NCBI RefSeq assembly: GCF_017873435.1
Contig: NZ_JAGGKG010000001.1
Location: 518,777-582,776, forward strand
Direction of reading: 5' to 3'
Length of the DNA: 64,000 bases
Source: Paenibacillus turicensis
GTDB lineage: Bacteria; Bacillota; Bacilli; Paenibacillales; Paenibacillaceae
This document shows positions 17,428 to 27,553 of the stretch, piece by piece. The notes under the pieces are model-generated. The model was not told the origin of the DNA. It did no database searches and worked only from the letters and a program-made list of their open reading frames with translations. Within the stretch, counting starts at the first letter, position 1; each line of letters starts with the position of its first letter. The translations under genes were made by a program, and so were the position numbers.

Positions 17428-19233
17428 TTATTTTAATAACTGCAACACCGCTTGGGAGCTTTGATTAGATTGTGCTAACATCGCTTGTGCCGCTTGCGTT
17501 AAAATATTTGACTTTGTATAATCTAACATCTCCTTAGCAATATCGGCATCACGAATGCGGGATTCGGCGGAGGTTAAGTTTTCAAGCGAATTCCCTACAT
17601 TATTTAAAGAATGCTCCATTCGATTTTGTAGCGCTCCATAAATCCCTCGATAATGTGATACCTTTGCTACTGCTCCATCGGTTTTGGCTAACGCTTGCTC
17701 AGGGATAGAAGGTGGTAACAATCCTAGGTTTGAAATCCCTAATCCCTTAGCATCTACAGTAAATAACGGAATAGAAATGGTCTGTCCGCTATTAGCTCCT
17801 GTCTGGATATCTAACTTTGGCGAGATAAAATCAATATCCTTAATTTTTGTCGTTACAGTCGTTTCAATATGTTTAGTGACTTCGGTTTCTCGTGTTCGTT
17901 CATACACATCTAAATTTAGCGAAAATGGGCCATACTTAAAGCCAAGCGTTACACTTGTTCCTTGAGGGATCGTTAAATCCCATTCAAAATCAATCTGTGG
18001 TTGACCACCAGCTGGATTATTGATTGTAAGCGTTGTCGGCGAGGTGAAACCAAGCGCATCATCAAATATTAGACCTGCATTTGCGTCTCTTCCCGTCATG
18101 CTAAATGTGTTTCCAGATGGTGGATTGAAATTGTTGTTTCCAACTGGTAAAGGATTACCGTCCGCATCCATAATTACTGAGTTTACTGGTGGGTCAATTT
18201 TATTACTGAGCTTAATGTTAGAATCAGATGAGTCTGTATTGTTAATCACATATTTAATTTCCATTGAATTATCCGCTAATACTGTTCTGTATCTTGTAAT
18301 TGTTACATTCGTATTAGAAAATCTCATATAATCAACAGCAGGCACAGAACCAACACCACTACTTGCCGTATATTCTACACTTCTTTTCACTCCATTAGCT
18401 TCCATATTTTCAAACATTGTTCCATAAGCCCTGCCTAAATTTTTGGGACCAAACAATGTTTCATTTGATCCCGCAGAATACCAATAAGCTGATGTAGTAT
18501 ATTTGGGATCATCAGAGGCAAGTAACGATTCATACACTTTAGTATTTGTATCACTTTGTATTGAAGTATGTATATCAACCTCATATTCGTTATAACCCGT
18601 TCTTCCATCTGGTAGAGAGATAGGGGTAATATTGTTCGTATTCGAATATGTATCTGTCGTCTTGGATGTGTCTGTATCGCTTATTAAATGGCGAGGTTCT
18701 TCACTTGTTCCTCGTGGTTTATATTCTACATTAATAGCTGTGGAGCTAGTTGTAGGAGGATCACTAATAGAAACAGCTACATTATTACTGGATCGATCCT
18801 CTAATATTTGATAATTATTTCTCCCTAATAAGTTCATGGTATTATACTCTGTTTTGGTAGATATGCTATCAATCTCAGCTGTAAGAGCATGAATTTCTTC
18901 GTCAATCTTTTTTCTATCTTCGTCGGTTGCTGTGTCGTTTAAGCCTTGCACAATCAGTTCTCGTTGTCGTTGTAAAATGTTTGTTATTTCTTGCATTCCA
19001 CTTTCGGCTGTTTGAATTAGAGAAATACCATCACGTGTATTTCTTTCTGCCTGCGCTAATCCACGAATTTGTCCTCTCATTTTCTCAGATATAGCTAGCC
19101 CTGCCGCATCATCCCCCGCTTTGTTAATACGCAATCCAGAAGATAGCTTCCCTACAGCTTTATCTGAAGCTTTATTGTTTTTATTTAATGAATTTAATGT
19201 ATTTATCGCCGAGATATTATGTGCTACTCTCAT
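17428..19233 (-). CDS. hag: Flagellin with a large variable central domain
   Basis: The filament subunit. The N-terminal D0/D1 region (MRVAHNISAINTLNSLNKNN, SSGLRINKAGDDAAGLAISE, SGMQEITNILQRQRELIVQ) and C-terminal D1/D0 region (SAESRIRDADIAKEMLDYTK, QAAQAMLAQSNQSSQAVLQLL) are intact. Between them lie about 330 residues (roughly 145-475) rich in Thr, Ser and Asn with beta-strand character, the surface-exposed variable domain. At 601 residues it is about twice the Bacillus Hag length. No HExxH protease motif is present. No other flagellar gene is adjacent. A weak sigma-D-like box (TAAA, then GGCTATAT, minus strand 19348-19320, spacer 17) lies upstream; I do not trust it fully. Confidence 0.96.
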   Translation of the reverse strand: MRVAHNISAINTLNSLNKNNKASDKAVGKLSSGLRINKAGDDAAGLAISEKMRGQIRGLAQAERNTRDGISLIQTAESGMQEITNILQRQRELIVQGLNDTATDEDRKKIDEEIHALTAEIDSISTKTEYNTMNLLGRNNYQILEDRSSNNVAVSISDPPTTSSTAINVEYKPRGTSEEPRHLISDTDTSKTTDTYSNTNNITPISLPDGRTGYNEYEVDIHTSIQSDTNTKVYESLLASDDPKYTTSAYWYSAGSNETLFGPKNLGRAYGTMFENMEANGVKRSVEYTASSGVGSVPAVDYMRFSNTNVTITRYRTVLADNSMEIKYVINNTDSSDSNIKLSNKIDPPVNSVIMDADGNPLPVGNNNFNPPSGNTFSMTGRDANAGLIFDDALGFTSPTTLTINNPAGGQPQIDFEWDLTIPQGTSVTLGFKYGPFSLNLDVYERTRETEVTKHIETTVTTKIKDIDFISPKLDIQTGANSGQTISIPLFTVDAKGLGISNLGLLPPSIPEQALAKTDGAVAKVSHYRGIYGALQNRMEHSLNNVGNSLENLTSAESRIRDADIAKEMLDYTKSNILTQAAQAMLAQSNQSSQAVLQLLK

Positions 19234-19457
19234 TTTCCCACCGCCTAGAAAGTCTCTATCATCTTCAAATCATATTTCCAGCATTTAACTGATATTTTAC
19301 AATATTATTCCGATTAGGTATATAGCCCCTGTTTGTATCCAATATTTAGATCAGATAGCCTAAAATTATCCCCTAGTTGATAGTTCAATCATTTATATAT
19401 TCGCCTTTTTCTATAGACTAATCACTATTAGAGATTTATAATAACAAAAAACCATAA

Positions 19458-19470
19458 AAATACGAACATT
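19458..19470 (+). promoter_or_regulatory. PurBox-like half site before guanine deaminase
   Basis: AAATACGAACATT matches the Bacillus PurR PurBox consensus AWWWCCGAACWWT at 12 of 13 positions. It lies immediately before the Shine-Dalgarno AAGGAG. A functional site normally needs a second, inverted box about 16-17 bp away, and I do not find one, so this is suggestive only. Confidence 0.3.
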
Positions 19471-19482
19471 AAGGAGATATCT

Positions 19483-20910
19483 ATGGATAAATATATGTTA
19501 TTGTTTCAAGGAACTGCTTTTTCCAGTAAGTCTCCCAAAGAAATCGAAATTTTAGCGGATTATTTATTTGCGATTAATGCGGATGGAATCATTGAAAAGG
19601 TCGTTGCACCACAGGATGAGGAATATCAAGCTTTAATAGAAGCCTATCAAGGCACAGACCGCTTTCATCGCTTAGATGAAGGTCAATATTTACTCCCTGG
19701 GTTTATCGATTTACATGTACATGCGCCACAGTGGGCACAATCGGGTACAGCTTTAGATATTCCGCTTTATGACTGGTTGAACACGTACACGTTCCCATTG
19801 GAATCTAAATTTGCAGATTTAGATTTTGCAAAGCTAGTTTATGAGGATTTAGTCAGCACATTGCTTGCCAATGGAACCACGACAGTGTTGTATTTTGCTA
19901 CAGTGCATAAAGAAGCTAGTTTGCTACTCGCTGAAATCTGTGCACGACAAGGGCAACGGGCACTCGTTGGCAAGGTTGTTATGGATGATGCTGAGCAAAC
20001 ACCCCATTACTATCGAGACGCCAGCACAGCAACGGCTTTGCAAGATACAGAGGACTTTATAGTTGCGGTGCAGGAGCTTGCTAAAAATGTGAAGCAAGGT
20101 GTGTATCCTGTTGTAACACCACGTTTTATTCCAAGTTGTACAGATGAAGCACTAGAGGGACTAGGCAAGCTCGCTGCTAAATATGATGCCCATGTACAAT
20201 CTCATTGTAGTGAAAGCGATTGGGCTCACCGTTTTGTGCAAGATCGTTGTCATAAAAATGACGCCTTTGCCTTGCATGACTTTGGACTACTACGAGACAA
20301 GGCAGTGATGGCACATTGCAACTTCCTTGATGATGCAGACGCTGATCTCTTTGCAGAAACAGGAACTGCTATTGCACATTGTCCAATTTCTAATGCTTAT
20401 TTTTCTAATAGTGTCATTCCTACTGCCCGCTTTCAAGCGAAAGGCATCGACATTGGTTTAGGGACAGATATTTCAGGCGGATTTTCACCTAGCTTATTTG
20501 ATAATGTAAGACAAGCGGTAATTTCATCGAGAATGCTGGAGGATGGTGTAAACCCTGCAATATCCCCTGAGGAACGTGGGGTTCCAAATTCAAGACTGAC
20601 AGTTGATGAGGCTTTTTATTTAGCTACTGCGGGTGGCGGTGAAAGTTTAAGCTTACCGATTGGTCGGATTCAGCCAAGCTATGCATGGGATGTGCAGATC
20701 ATTGACACTACGTTACCTTCTGCTAAGTTACCTATTTTTAATACGGACAATAATAATGCCAAGAATGGAGAAAATAGGGATATAAATACGAATAGAGAAG
20801 ATTTGCATGGCATTTTCCAGAAAATCATGTATTTAAGTAGACCTGAAAATATCCGTGAGGTATGGGTACAAGGTGAAAAGGTACACTCTCGCGACTCAAA
20901 GACTCTATAA
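19483..20910 (+). CDS. guaD: Guanine deaminase (amidohydrolase superfamily)
   Basis: Deaminates guanine to xanthine and ammonia in the cytosol. It has the amidohydrolase zinc site: FIDLHVHAPQWAQSG (His78, His80), QSHCSESDW, VMAHCNFLDD and the terminal GLGTDISGGFSPSLFDNVRQA Asp. The sequence DLHVHAPQ(W/Y)xxxG is characteristic of guanine rather than cytosine deaminase. Its 475 residues are slightly longer than usual because of an Asn-rich insert near residues 415-435 (FNTDNNNAKNGENRDINTN). AAGGAGATATCT precedes the ATG. A purine permease follows in the same direction 100 bases later, so both probably serve purine salvage for nitrogen. Confidence 0.93.
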   Translation: MDKYMLLFQGTAFSSKSPKEIEILADYLFAINADGIIEKVVAPQDEEYQALIEAYQGTDRFHRLDEGQYLLPGFIDLHVHAPQWAQSGTALDIPLYDWLNTYTFPLESKFADLDFAKLVYEDLVSTLLANGTTTVLYFATVHKEASLLLAEICARQGQRALVGKVVMDDAEQTPHYYRDASTATALQDTEDFIVAVQELAKNVKQGVYPVVTPRFIPSCTDEALEGLGKLAAKYDAHVQSHCSESDWAHRFVQDRCHKNDAFALHDFGLLRDKAVMAHCNFLDDADADLFAETGTAIAHCPISNAYFSNSVIPTARFQAKGIDIGLGTDISGGFSPSLFDNVRQAVISSRMLEDGVNPAISPEERGVPNSRLTVDEAFYLATAGGGESLSLPIGRIQPSYAWDVQIIDTTLPSAKLPIFNTDNNNAKNGENRDINTNREDLHGIFQKIMYLSRPENIREVWVQGEKVHSRDSKTL

Positions 20911-21011
20911 ACAGACTTATCTCTTAAATTAGATCAGATTTTCTCGTTCATTTTTTGTTCTATCTCTCAGCTTCTTAGCTTACAAAATAAAAATCAGAGG
21001 TGTACATCTCA

Positions 21012-22370
21012 GTGAAAACACAGTCAGCTACGCAACAAGCAAATGAAAATAATACAAGTCAACTGACAGTATTACCAGATGAAAAGCTATCGTTTGGTAA
21101 GTCTACCCTTTTAGGTCTTCAGCATGTGTTAGCAATGGATGTCTATGTTGTTCCCTTCCTCATTGCTATGTTAATTGGCTTACAAGCAGATCAATCAGGT
21201 GCATTAATTCAATCCACCTTTATCGCGGCAGGGCTCGCAACCGTAATTCAAAGCTATTTTTGTATGAAGCTTCCTGTTGCTCAAGGGCCTTCCTATGTTC
21301 CACTTGGTGCGATTGTAGGTATTTATGCCGCTAGTGGTGGCGGACAATTAGGTTGGAATTCCGTTTTAGGCGCGAGCTTAATTGGAGCGGGTCTTGTTAT
21401 TTTGTTAGGGATGACAGGTCTATTTAATAAAATCGTAAAATCGTTTATTCCCCCGATCGTTGGCGGTACCATTATATTTATTGTAGGTTTATCCCTATTA
21501 CCTGTCGCGATCCGAGACAACATATATCAAGCCTCTGGGGCAAATATTAATCAAAATGTGATGTTAGCACTCATCTCTGCAGGTGTATTGCTTTTATTCG
21601 TTGTTTTAGGCTCAGTATTAGGTAAAAAAGGATCTATTTTTCGTATTATGTCTGTTATGTTTGCCTTAGTTGCAGGATGTATCTCTGCTAATTTTATGGG
21701 GGTATTGAACTTTTCTGCGGTTGGGGATGCAAAATGGTTTAGCCTGCCGCAAATTCCTTTTGCCGACTTTGGTTTCTCCTTTAATTTTTCTGCAATCATA
21801 ACGATGATCATTATTTACCTTGTATTACTCGCAGAAACGACAGGAACATGGTTTGCGGTTAGTAATGTGATTGATAAGCCTTTGACGGATAAACATATTA
21901 ATCGTGGGGTCATCGGAGAAGGCATCGGTTGTCTTATCGCTTCATTACTTGGTTCAACTCCAGTTACAGGGTATTCAACTAATGCAGGTATTATTTCCAT
22001 AACGGGGATTGCTAGCCGACGTGTTTTTCTTGCTGTAGGTGGATGGTTTGTTGTATTTGGTTTTTCCAGTAAGCTTGCCGCTTTAATTGCATCGATTCCT
22101 ACGGCTGTCATTGGTGGTGTGTTTGCGATCGTGTGTGGCATTATCGCGATTAACGGAATACAGGTCATGAAAAATACGCACATCGGAGAAAAAGAAATGT
22201 ACGTCATTTCTATTCCAATGATTTTAACGTTAGCTTTAGTGCTAATTCCGAAGGATTACTTGTATTCCTTGCCTACCTTTGTGCAATATTTATTAGGTTC
22301 ACCAATCTTGGCTGCAGCAATGGCGGCTATAATATTAAATAAGTGCTTACCTAATACAAGTAAAAAATAA
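21012..22370 (+). CDS. NCS2-family xanthine/uracil (purine) permease
   Basis: A membrane symporter for purine bases with about 14 hydrophobic segments. Family signatures are LLGLQHVLAMDVYVVPFLIA at about residue 35, the re-entrant strand LPVAQGPSYVPLGAIVGIYA (about 85-105), and the substrate-site region LAETTGTWFAVSNVID...GSTPVTGYSTNAGIISITG. I place the start at the GTG at 21012 because AGAGGTG lies 9 bases before it; an in-frame GTG at 21000 is inside that Shine-Dalgarno. It lies downstream of guaD without an obvious terminator between, which makes guanine, xanthine or urate uptake likely. Confidence 0.9.
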   Translation: MKTQSATQQANENNTSQLTVLPDEKLSFGKSTLLGLQHVLAMDVYVVPFLIAMLIGLQADQSGALIQSTFIAAGLATVIQSYFCMKLPVAQGPSYVPLGAIVGIYAASGGGQLGWNSVLGASLIGAGLVILLGMTGLFNKIVKSFIPPIVGGTIIFIVGLSLLPVAIRDNIYQASGANINQNVMLALISAGVLLLFVVLGSVLGKKGSIFRIMSVMFALVAGCISANFMGVLNFSAVGDAKWFSLPQIPFADFGFSFNFSAIITMIIIYLVLLAETTGTWFAVSNVIDKPLTDKHINRGVIGEGIGCLIASLLGSTPVTGYSTNAGIISITGIASRRVFLAVGGWFVVFGFSSKLAALIASIPTAVIGGVFAIVCGIIAINGIQVMKNTHIGEKEMYVISIPMILTLALVLIPKDYLYSLPTFVQYLLGSPILAAAMAAIILNKCLPNTSKK

Positions 22371-22406
22371 CTATAGGATAAACCAAATAGACGAAAAGTG
22401 AAGAAA

Positions 22407-22452
22407 AGTTGGACGGAGAACATGATGCACTTCAGTGTTGTTCCGCCCAGCT
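22407..22452. terminator. Bidirectional terminator between permease and SF0329-like gene
   Basis: AGTTGGACGGAGAACA (22407-22422) pairs with TGTTGTTCCGCCCAGCT (22436-22452) using several G-U pairs, followed by TTTATTTTA on the plus strand and AAAA-derived T residues on the minus strand. It serves two convergent genes. Confidence 0.75.
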
Positions 22453-22457
22453 TTATT

Positions 22458-23027
22458 TTATAACTTACCCAGTCTTAACTCATAAAAATACTGCACAATC
22501 GGATGCTTTAGCTTTATACTGTCAGCCATATTTTGAATACGTTTTTTCCCAACACGTCGGTCTACCAATGCTAACACATTTAATAAAATATGGTCGCTTT
22601 CTAGACTGTCCTCAATCGAAGTAGATAGAAACTTAGTAGCTACTGCGGTAAAGTTAGATTTACTTAATGCGGACTGGGCTAACAAAAGGTCTTTAGCAAG
22701 CTTGGACAGCTTCCTCCCTTTGGCTATAACAACAAGACGATCCTCAGGCACAGAACCGTTCATATCTTTACGAATCACTTCGATTTCTTCATTACTAATC
22801 GGAATTTGAATATCTGGATCAGTTTTAACATCCTGCTCGGTCTGATACCATTTTATTGTGTTGGCTGTATCATTAAAATTAAGTATGTTCTTTTTATCTA
22901 CAACTAAATAACAAGTGCCCGACTTGTCAGGTAAATAGCGATAACTTGTGGCGCTGTATTTCACTCTCTCACTTAATGAAGGACTAAGAAACTCCTCCAG
23001 CTGTTGCTTTAATTTACTCCAGGACAT
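22458..23027 (-). CDS. SF0329-family hypothetical protein
   Basis: A soluble protein of 189 residues. Its opening MSWSKLKQQLEEFLSPSL, ATSYRYLPDKSGTCYLVVDKK is what I remember as the SF0329 family, named only by an uncharacterised Shigella protein. The second half is alpha-helical (LAKDLLLAQSALSKSN, SDHILLNVLALVDRRVGKKR). No catalytic motif or membrane segment is seen. The start at 23027 has GGAGG 7 bases before it; an in-frame ATG 18 bases earlier lies before that Shine-Dalgarno. It stands alone, and no function can be assigned. Confidence 0.65.
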   Translation of the reverse strand: MSWSKLKQQLEEFLSPSLSERVKYSATSYRYLPDKSGTCYLVVDKKNILNFNDTANTIKWYQTEQDVKTDPDIQIPISNEEIEVIRKDMNGSVPEDRLVVIAKGRKLSKLAKDLLLAQSALSKSNFTAVATKFLSTSIEDSLESDHILLNVLALVDRRVGKKRIQNMADSIKLKHPIVQYFYELRLGKL

Positions 23028-23281
23028 GGTTGCCTCCATCTTCATATCTTCTTTTTAGCTCTTCAATTGTATCAAATGATCTCTTCAAATGTTTTATCCA
23101 CCTTAAAAATATATTTCACCCTTTTCCTTCCATTTCATAGCACTGAGTACCTATTCTCTTATCTTGACAATCCATCTATATGATCATACACTAGCAAATG
23201 TTATCAGGAAAATACTAGGAGGTGTTAATTGTTTTAGGTATAGCAAGCTAACAATTTCAAAAAATGAGAAAGTGGTGCAGC

Positions 23282-25849
23282 ATGAAACGACTATTTGCAA
23301 TTATACTTACCGTTACTTTAGTACTTACAGGATGTCAAAGCAATAATTTAACTAAAGCCCCTGAAAAAGCTGACGATGTCAAAAAAGGTTCCACTATTTT
23401 AACTTTAAAACAGAAATACGGTACAGTTGATACCAAAGAAGTTATGCCAATGTATAACATAGCACAAGATGAGGAATTTAAATTTAAGTTTAAAGCTGAT
23501 TTAAGAAAATCAAATTTAACGTCCTACGATATTATTTCTGTACATACCGATATTAAAGCGTATAAAGCTAGTAAAGTGTATGCCTTTTCGGACAATATTG
23601 ATAACACTGTTACGGTTCGTCCAATGAGCTGGGGTGTATTAGCATCTGAGTCTATGAAAAAAAGAGGTGAAAGCAGTTGGGGAGGCGCCCCAATCTATTA
23701 CATTCGCCTAAACTACGATCCAGATGCAGAGCAATTAACACTACTAGACAAGCCTATTATCATTCCGTTCACGGTCAAATCAGAGCTTCCTGTTCCTAAC
23801 TTAAATTATGTCATCGACAAGGACAGACGTCTGTCACTAGTCTGGGATAAGGTTGAAGGAGCAACTGAATACAAGATTTATCAACGCTCCAAAATAATTC
23901 TTAGAGAGACAAGCAACATTCCTTTGCAAGGGGCGGAGGAGGCTTTTGAAGGCAATCTTCCCAGATTACAGGCAACAACAACTGAAACCACCTTTAATGA
24001 CTTTCTTGAACCAGGTAAAGGTGGGCTTGGTTATAGTGACAAATATATTACCTCACATCAAAACTTTGGGTTAGAGGGTGAATACTATGTTACTGCCGTT
24101 AACGGAGACAAGGAATCTAACTTCAGTAAAGGCATAGCAACAGCCCCATTATCTAAACAATTGCCTCAGAGTATAGATAAGCAAGAAGATAACAAGACGT
24201 ATTTAAGTAACTATAGTGATACTAGCATGCTACCAAGCACGTTAAATGTTAAATTTATAGACGGTTCTATTTCTTCTGAACCTGTCATTTATGATACAGC
24301 AGAGGTAGAGCTTAAGGATTATGGCGTAACGGTTATTCCATTTCACATCAAAGATACGGCACTTAGAAGTTATGTAAATGTGGAAAGTGAAAGAGTGACA
24401 CAAGATGATTTAGATCAACTTGCCAAGCAGTCGATAGCTGCAGCCAATAGCGGTAACGTTTTACCAGAAAATAATACACCTTATGTGCCTTCACCTGATG
24501 TACCAACAATAATTAATGATGGAAATGCACCTGCTATAGAGCCAACAGAAGAACAAGAAGCACCTGCACAACCAGAAACACAAAAATCAGAGATGGAATC
24601 AGCACAACCTGAAAAGTCCTCCTCTGAGCCAGCAGCTTCAGCAGGGGAACAGGAACCAGCGAAATCAGAAGATTCAAGCAATAGTTCAACCGAAAGTAAT
24701 AATAACACTTTAAATGAAGATACAACGAAGGAAAAACAAGATTCAATTTCAGATACGGAACCTAGTCTTGTTGATGAGCAAAAATCCAATACAAAATATA
24801 ATGTAGAGCAAGGTAATCAGGAGATTGTACCAGAACCCGCTACTGGTGATTCGATGATTAACGCGGATTCTGCCTTTGAAGAAGTTTTAGCTAAAAATTT
24901 GATTGCTGGACAGAGAGAAATATCATTAAAAGCATTTCCAGAGGCCCAAAATTTCACAACTCTTGAAGATGCATTTAAGAAGGTCATATACCAAAACCCA
25001 TTAATTCTAGGAGTAGAGCGTTATCAATATAACTATGAAACCTTAACGCTAATTGTTGAATATAGTGAATCAGCTAACGAGATTAAAAGAAAACAAGAAG
25101 AAATCATTTCTAAAGCGAAGCAAATTGTAGGTTCAATCATCAAGCAAGGTATGAGTGACGATGAGAAACGAAAAGCGATATATGATTATTTGAACGATAA
25201 TGCCAAATATGACGATGCTGCTTTGGAAAATGCTGAGAAAAATGATTTTAAAAAGACAGATCCGCAATTTAATGACTCATTCACAACATACGGTATTATG
25301 GTTAAAGGAATTGGTGTTTGCGCTAGTTATGCGTCAACTTACAAGTTACTCTCTGATTTAGCGGGATTGGAAAGTATCGTAGTAACTGGTACCGCAAGCG
25401 GTGTACCTCATGCATGGAATAAAGTAAAAATTGGAAGTGAATGGTTAAATGTAGATGCTACCAACAATCTAACTAACTCTGGTATTCCTTATTACTTGTA
25501 TAATACTAACGATGAAACAGCTAGAAATCTGAATACTATTGCTGACAAAGACTACTGGATCGATTCAGAACTAGATCAATTCAGAGGAGATAGTAATTCA
25601 AACGATTATTATGTACAACACCAACTTGAAGTGTCATCCATTAGTGAATATAAAACAAAAACAGAATCTGAATTAAAAAAAGGAGAATATCAGGTGACCC
25701 TTCGCTTCGCTTCTCCTGTAAATTCAGATGAACTCATGACAGCAACTAAAGAAGTCTTGACTCAAGTGGATGAAACCCTCTTGGATACTGCTCAATTAGC
25801 TACTCTTGGAAGCTATGCAGTTCTCAATTCAAAACCTGATCAGAAGTAA
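23282..25849 (+). CDS. Transglutaminase-like lipoprotein with fibronectin-like and linker regions
   Basis: An exported, lipid-anchored protein of 855 residues. MKRLFAIILTVTLVLTGC is a type II signal with lipobox Cys18. Residues 30-300 hold two beta-rich domains; the second (LSLVWDKVEGATEYKIYQRS ... YVTAVNGDKESNFSKG) reads as a fibronectin type III fold. About 410-530 is a Pro/Glu/Ser low-complexity spacer. The C-terminal part is a transglutaminase-core domain with VKGIGVCASYAST (Cys680), GVPHAWNKVK (His710) and EWLNVDATNN (Asp725) as the triad. Wall- or peptide-directed transglutaminase or protease activity is inferred. AAAGTGGTG lies just before the ATG at 23282, where the signal peptide begins. 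Confidence 0.82.
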   Translation: MKRLFAIILTVTLVLTGCQSNNLTKAPEKADDVKKGSTILTLKQKYGTVDTKEVMPMYNIAQDEEFKFKFKADLRKSNLTSYDIISVHTDIKAYKASKVYAFSDNIDNTVTVRPMSWGVLASESMKKRGESSWGGAPIYYIRLNYDPDAEQLTLLDKPIIIPFTVKSELPVPNLNYVIDKDRRLSLVWDKVEGATEYKIYQRSKIILRETSNIPLQGAEEAFEGNLPRLQATTTETTFNDFLEPGKGGLGYSDKYITSHQNFGLEGEYYVTAVNGDKESNFSKGIATAPLSKQLPQSIDKQEDNKTYLSNYSDTSMLPSTLNVKFIDGSISSEPVIYDTAEVELKDYGVTVIPFHIKDTALRSYVNVESERVTQDDLDQLAKQSIAAANSGNVLPENNTPYVPSPDVPTIINDGNAPAIEPTEEQEAPAQPETQKSEMESAQPEKSSSEPAASAGEQEPAKSEDSSNSSTESNNNTLNEDTTKEKQDSISDTEPSLVDEQKSNTKYNVEQGNQEIVPEPATGDSMINADSAFEEVLAKNLIAGQREISLKAFPEAQNFTTLEDAFKKVIYQNPLILGVERYQYNYETLTLIVEYSESANEIKRKQEEIISKAKQIVGSIIKQGMSDDEKRKAIYDYLNDNAKYDDAALENAEKNDFKKTDPQFNDSFTTYGIMVKGIGVCASYASTYKLLSDLAGLESIVVTGTASGVPHAWNKVKIGSEWLNVDATNNLTNSGIPYYLYNTNDETARNLNTIADKDYWIDSELDQFRGDSNSNDYYVQHQLEVSSISEYKTKTESELKKGEYQVTLRFASPVNSDELMTATKEVLTQVDETLLDTAQLATLGSYAVLNSKPDQK

Positions 25850-25878
25850 ACTACGCATTTGTGAAGCAAAGACAAAAA

Positions 25879-25920
25879 CAACCCTCGAGAATGTTGATAT
25901 TACAGCATTCTTGGGGGTTG
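25879..25920. terminator. Bidirectional terminator
   Basis: CAACCCTCGAGAATG (25879-25893) pairs with CATTCTTGGGGGTTG (25906-25920) across a 12-base loop. It separates the transglutaminase-like gene from the convergent permease gene. Confidence 0.8.
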
Positions 25921-25955
25921 ACTTCTAGCCACCTGACTATTAATTATTGCTAAAT

Positions 25956-27317
25956 CTAAGTTCTCTTTTTACTCCCTAACCCAAATACAAAATAACTTAT
26001 CACCACAATCCCCATAAACGTGGCACCTACAATCAAAGGCAAACGAGTATCAGGGTTAAAGCCCATTCCGATAATAACTAGAATTAAATAAACGATAATA
26101 ATATAGTTACTGATCGGAAACCATTTCGACTTAAAATTATTTTCTGCTAACTCATTCCCCCAACGCTTGCGAAATTTGAACTGACTAAATGCTAAAGCAA
26201 ACCAAGGCACCATACCTGGAAGCACACTTGCACTGTAAATATACAGAAACAGCTTGGAATCCGGCATCAGGTAGTTCAAAATAACGCCGATCAGTAATAA
26301 GGATATCGTCACCACAATACTATTGCGCGGCACCCCGCCTTTAGACAACTTCTTAAAAAAGGCAGGTGCTTGTCCATTTTCCGCTAGTGTATACAACATG
26401 CGCCCTGCACTGTAAATCCCACTGTTACATCCCGACATCGCCGCCGTTAGTACAACAAAGTTAATAATGCCCGCCGCAGCAACGATCCCTACTTTGGCAA
26501 AGGTAAGTACAAATGGGCTTCCCGTCTCGCCCACCTCATTCCAAGGGTACAACGTAACGATCACAAAAATAGCCCCTACATAAAAAATAAGAATACGCCA
26601 TACGATGTTTTTGATCGCTTTTCGTAATGTGTATTTGGGATTTTCAGCTTCACCTGCCGTAATCCCAACCATCTCTACGCCTTGATACGCCGCGGTAACG
26701 ATACATAATGCAAACAAAAAACCTTTAATCCCACCAGGGAAAAAGCCACCATGGGTCACCAGATTAGATAAACCGATAGGTTGTCCACCATTACCCCAGC
26801 CGAAGAAAATAAGTCCTGTTCCAATTACAATCATGACGATAATTGCTGATACTTTAATCAAGGCAAACCAAAACTCAAATTCGCCATAAAACTTTACAGC
26901 CGCCAGATTCGCCGCGGCAATAATCAGCACACCAATCAGTGCTGGTAACCACTGTGGAATATCGGGGAACCAGTAACCAACATAAATGCCGATCGCTGTA
27001 ACCTCTGCCATCCCCACTGTCACCCATAAGAACCAATAGCTCCATGCGGTAAGGAAACCAGCAAGAGGGCTAATATATTTGTGAGCAAATGTGGCAAATG
27101 AACCCGTAACTGGCTCCTGAATCAGCATCTCACCCATAATCCGCATAACAAAAAAGATAATAATCCCTGCCAGCAAATAAGCCAGCAACACCGATGGACC
27201 TGCCCATTTAATCGTACTCGCTGAGCCCATAAACAAACCAACACCAATTGTACCGCCGAGCGCAATTAGCTCAACATGGCGGGGCTTAAGCCCTCTTGAT
27301 AGTTCCTTTGATTCCAC
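25956..27317 (-). CDS. Amino-acid permease, APC family (AAT subgroup)
   Basis: A 453-residue cation-coupled importer with twelve hydrophobic segments. The N-terminus [20 protein letters not shown] and [20 protein letters not shown] are the amino-acid-transporter (AAT) signature with the unwound helix 1. [24 protein letters not shown] marks helix 6, and [22 protein letters not shown] helix 8. Members include AapA, AlaP, RocE and ProY, and the substrate cannot be chosen from sequence alone. The GTG at 27317 follows AAGGGGAG. It is monocistronic. Confidence 0.92.
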   Translation of the reverse strand: MESKELSRGLKPRHVELIALGGTIGVGLFMGSASTIKWAGPSVLLAYLLAGIIIFFVMRIMGEMLIQEPVTGSFATFAHKYISPLAGFLTAWSYWFLWVTVGMAEVTAIGIYVGYWFPDIPQWLPALIGVLIIAAANLAAVKFYGEFEFWFALIKVSAIIVMIVIGTGLIFFGWGNGGQPIGLSNLVTHGGFFPGGIKGFLFALCIVTAAYQGVEMVGITAGEAENPKYTLRKAIKNIVWRILIFYVGAIFVIVTLYPWNEVGETGSPFVLTFAKVGIVAAAGIINFVVLTAAMSGCNSGIYSAGRMLYTLAENGQAPAFFKKLSKGGVPRNSIVVTISLLLIGVILNYLMPDSKLFLYIYSASVLPGMVPWFALAFSQFKFRKRWGNELAENNFKSKWFPISNYIIIVYLILVIIGMGFNPDTRLPLIVGATFMGIVVISYFVFGLGSKKRT

Positions 27318-27481
27318 ATGATTCTCCCCTTTTTGTGTCTACAATTTCCTGTTAACATCTAATTAGATAAATCACATTAACGTGGCGCAGAATTACTTCA
27401 TCAAATTGTACGAAAAATGTCGTATAAATACAACATATGTTAGTAAATAAAGTGTGTAAAAAAATAGAAAATACAGAAAAA

Positions 27482-27501
27482 CGTTCATTTAAAAATGAAC
27501 G
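27482..27501 (-). terminator. Terminator of the RimJ/RimL-type acetyltransferase gene
   Basis: CGTTCATTT and AAATGAACG form a perfect 9-bp stem with a 2-base centre; on the minus strand it is followed by TTTTTC. It lies about 50 bases past the stop of the acetyltransferase gene. Confidence 0.8.
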
Positions 27502-27553
27502 CTTTCTTAGTTTCTCTATAATTTTAATTCTAACCTCAAAATTCAAGAGCTAT

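Noticed and set aside
17428..19233. Flagellinolysin-type protease domain within the long flagellin.
   Set aside because: No HExxH zinc motif is present in the central region.
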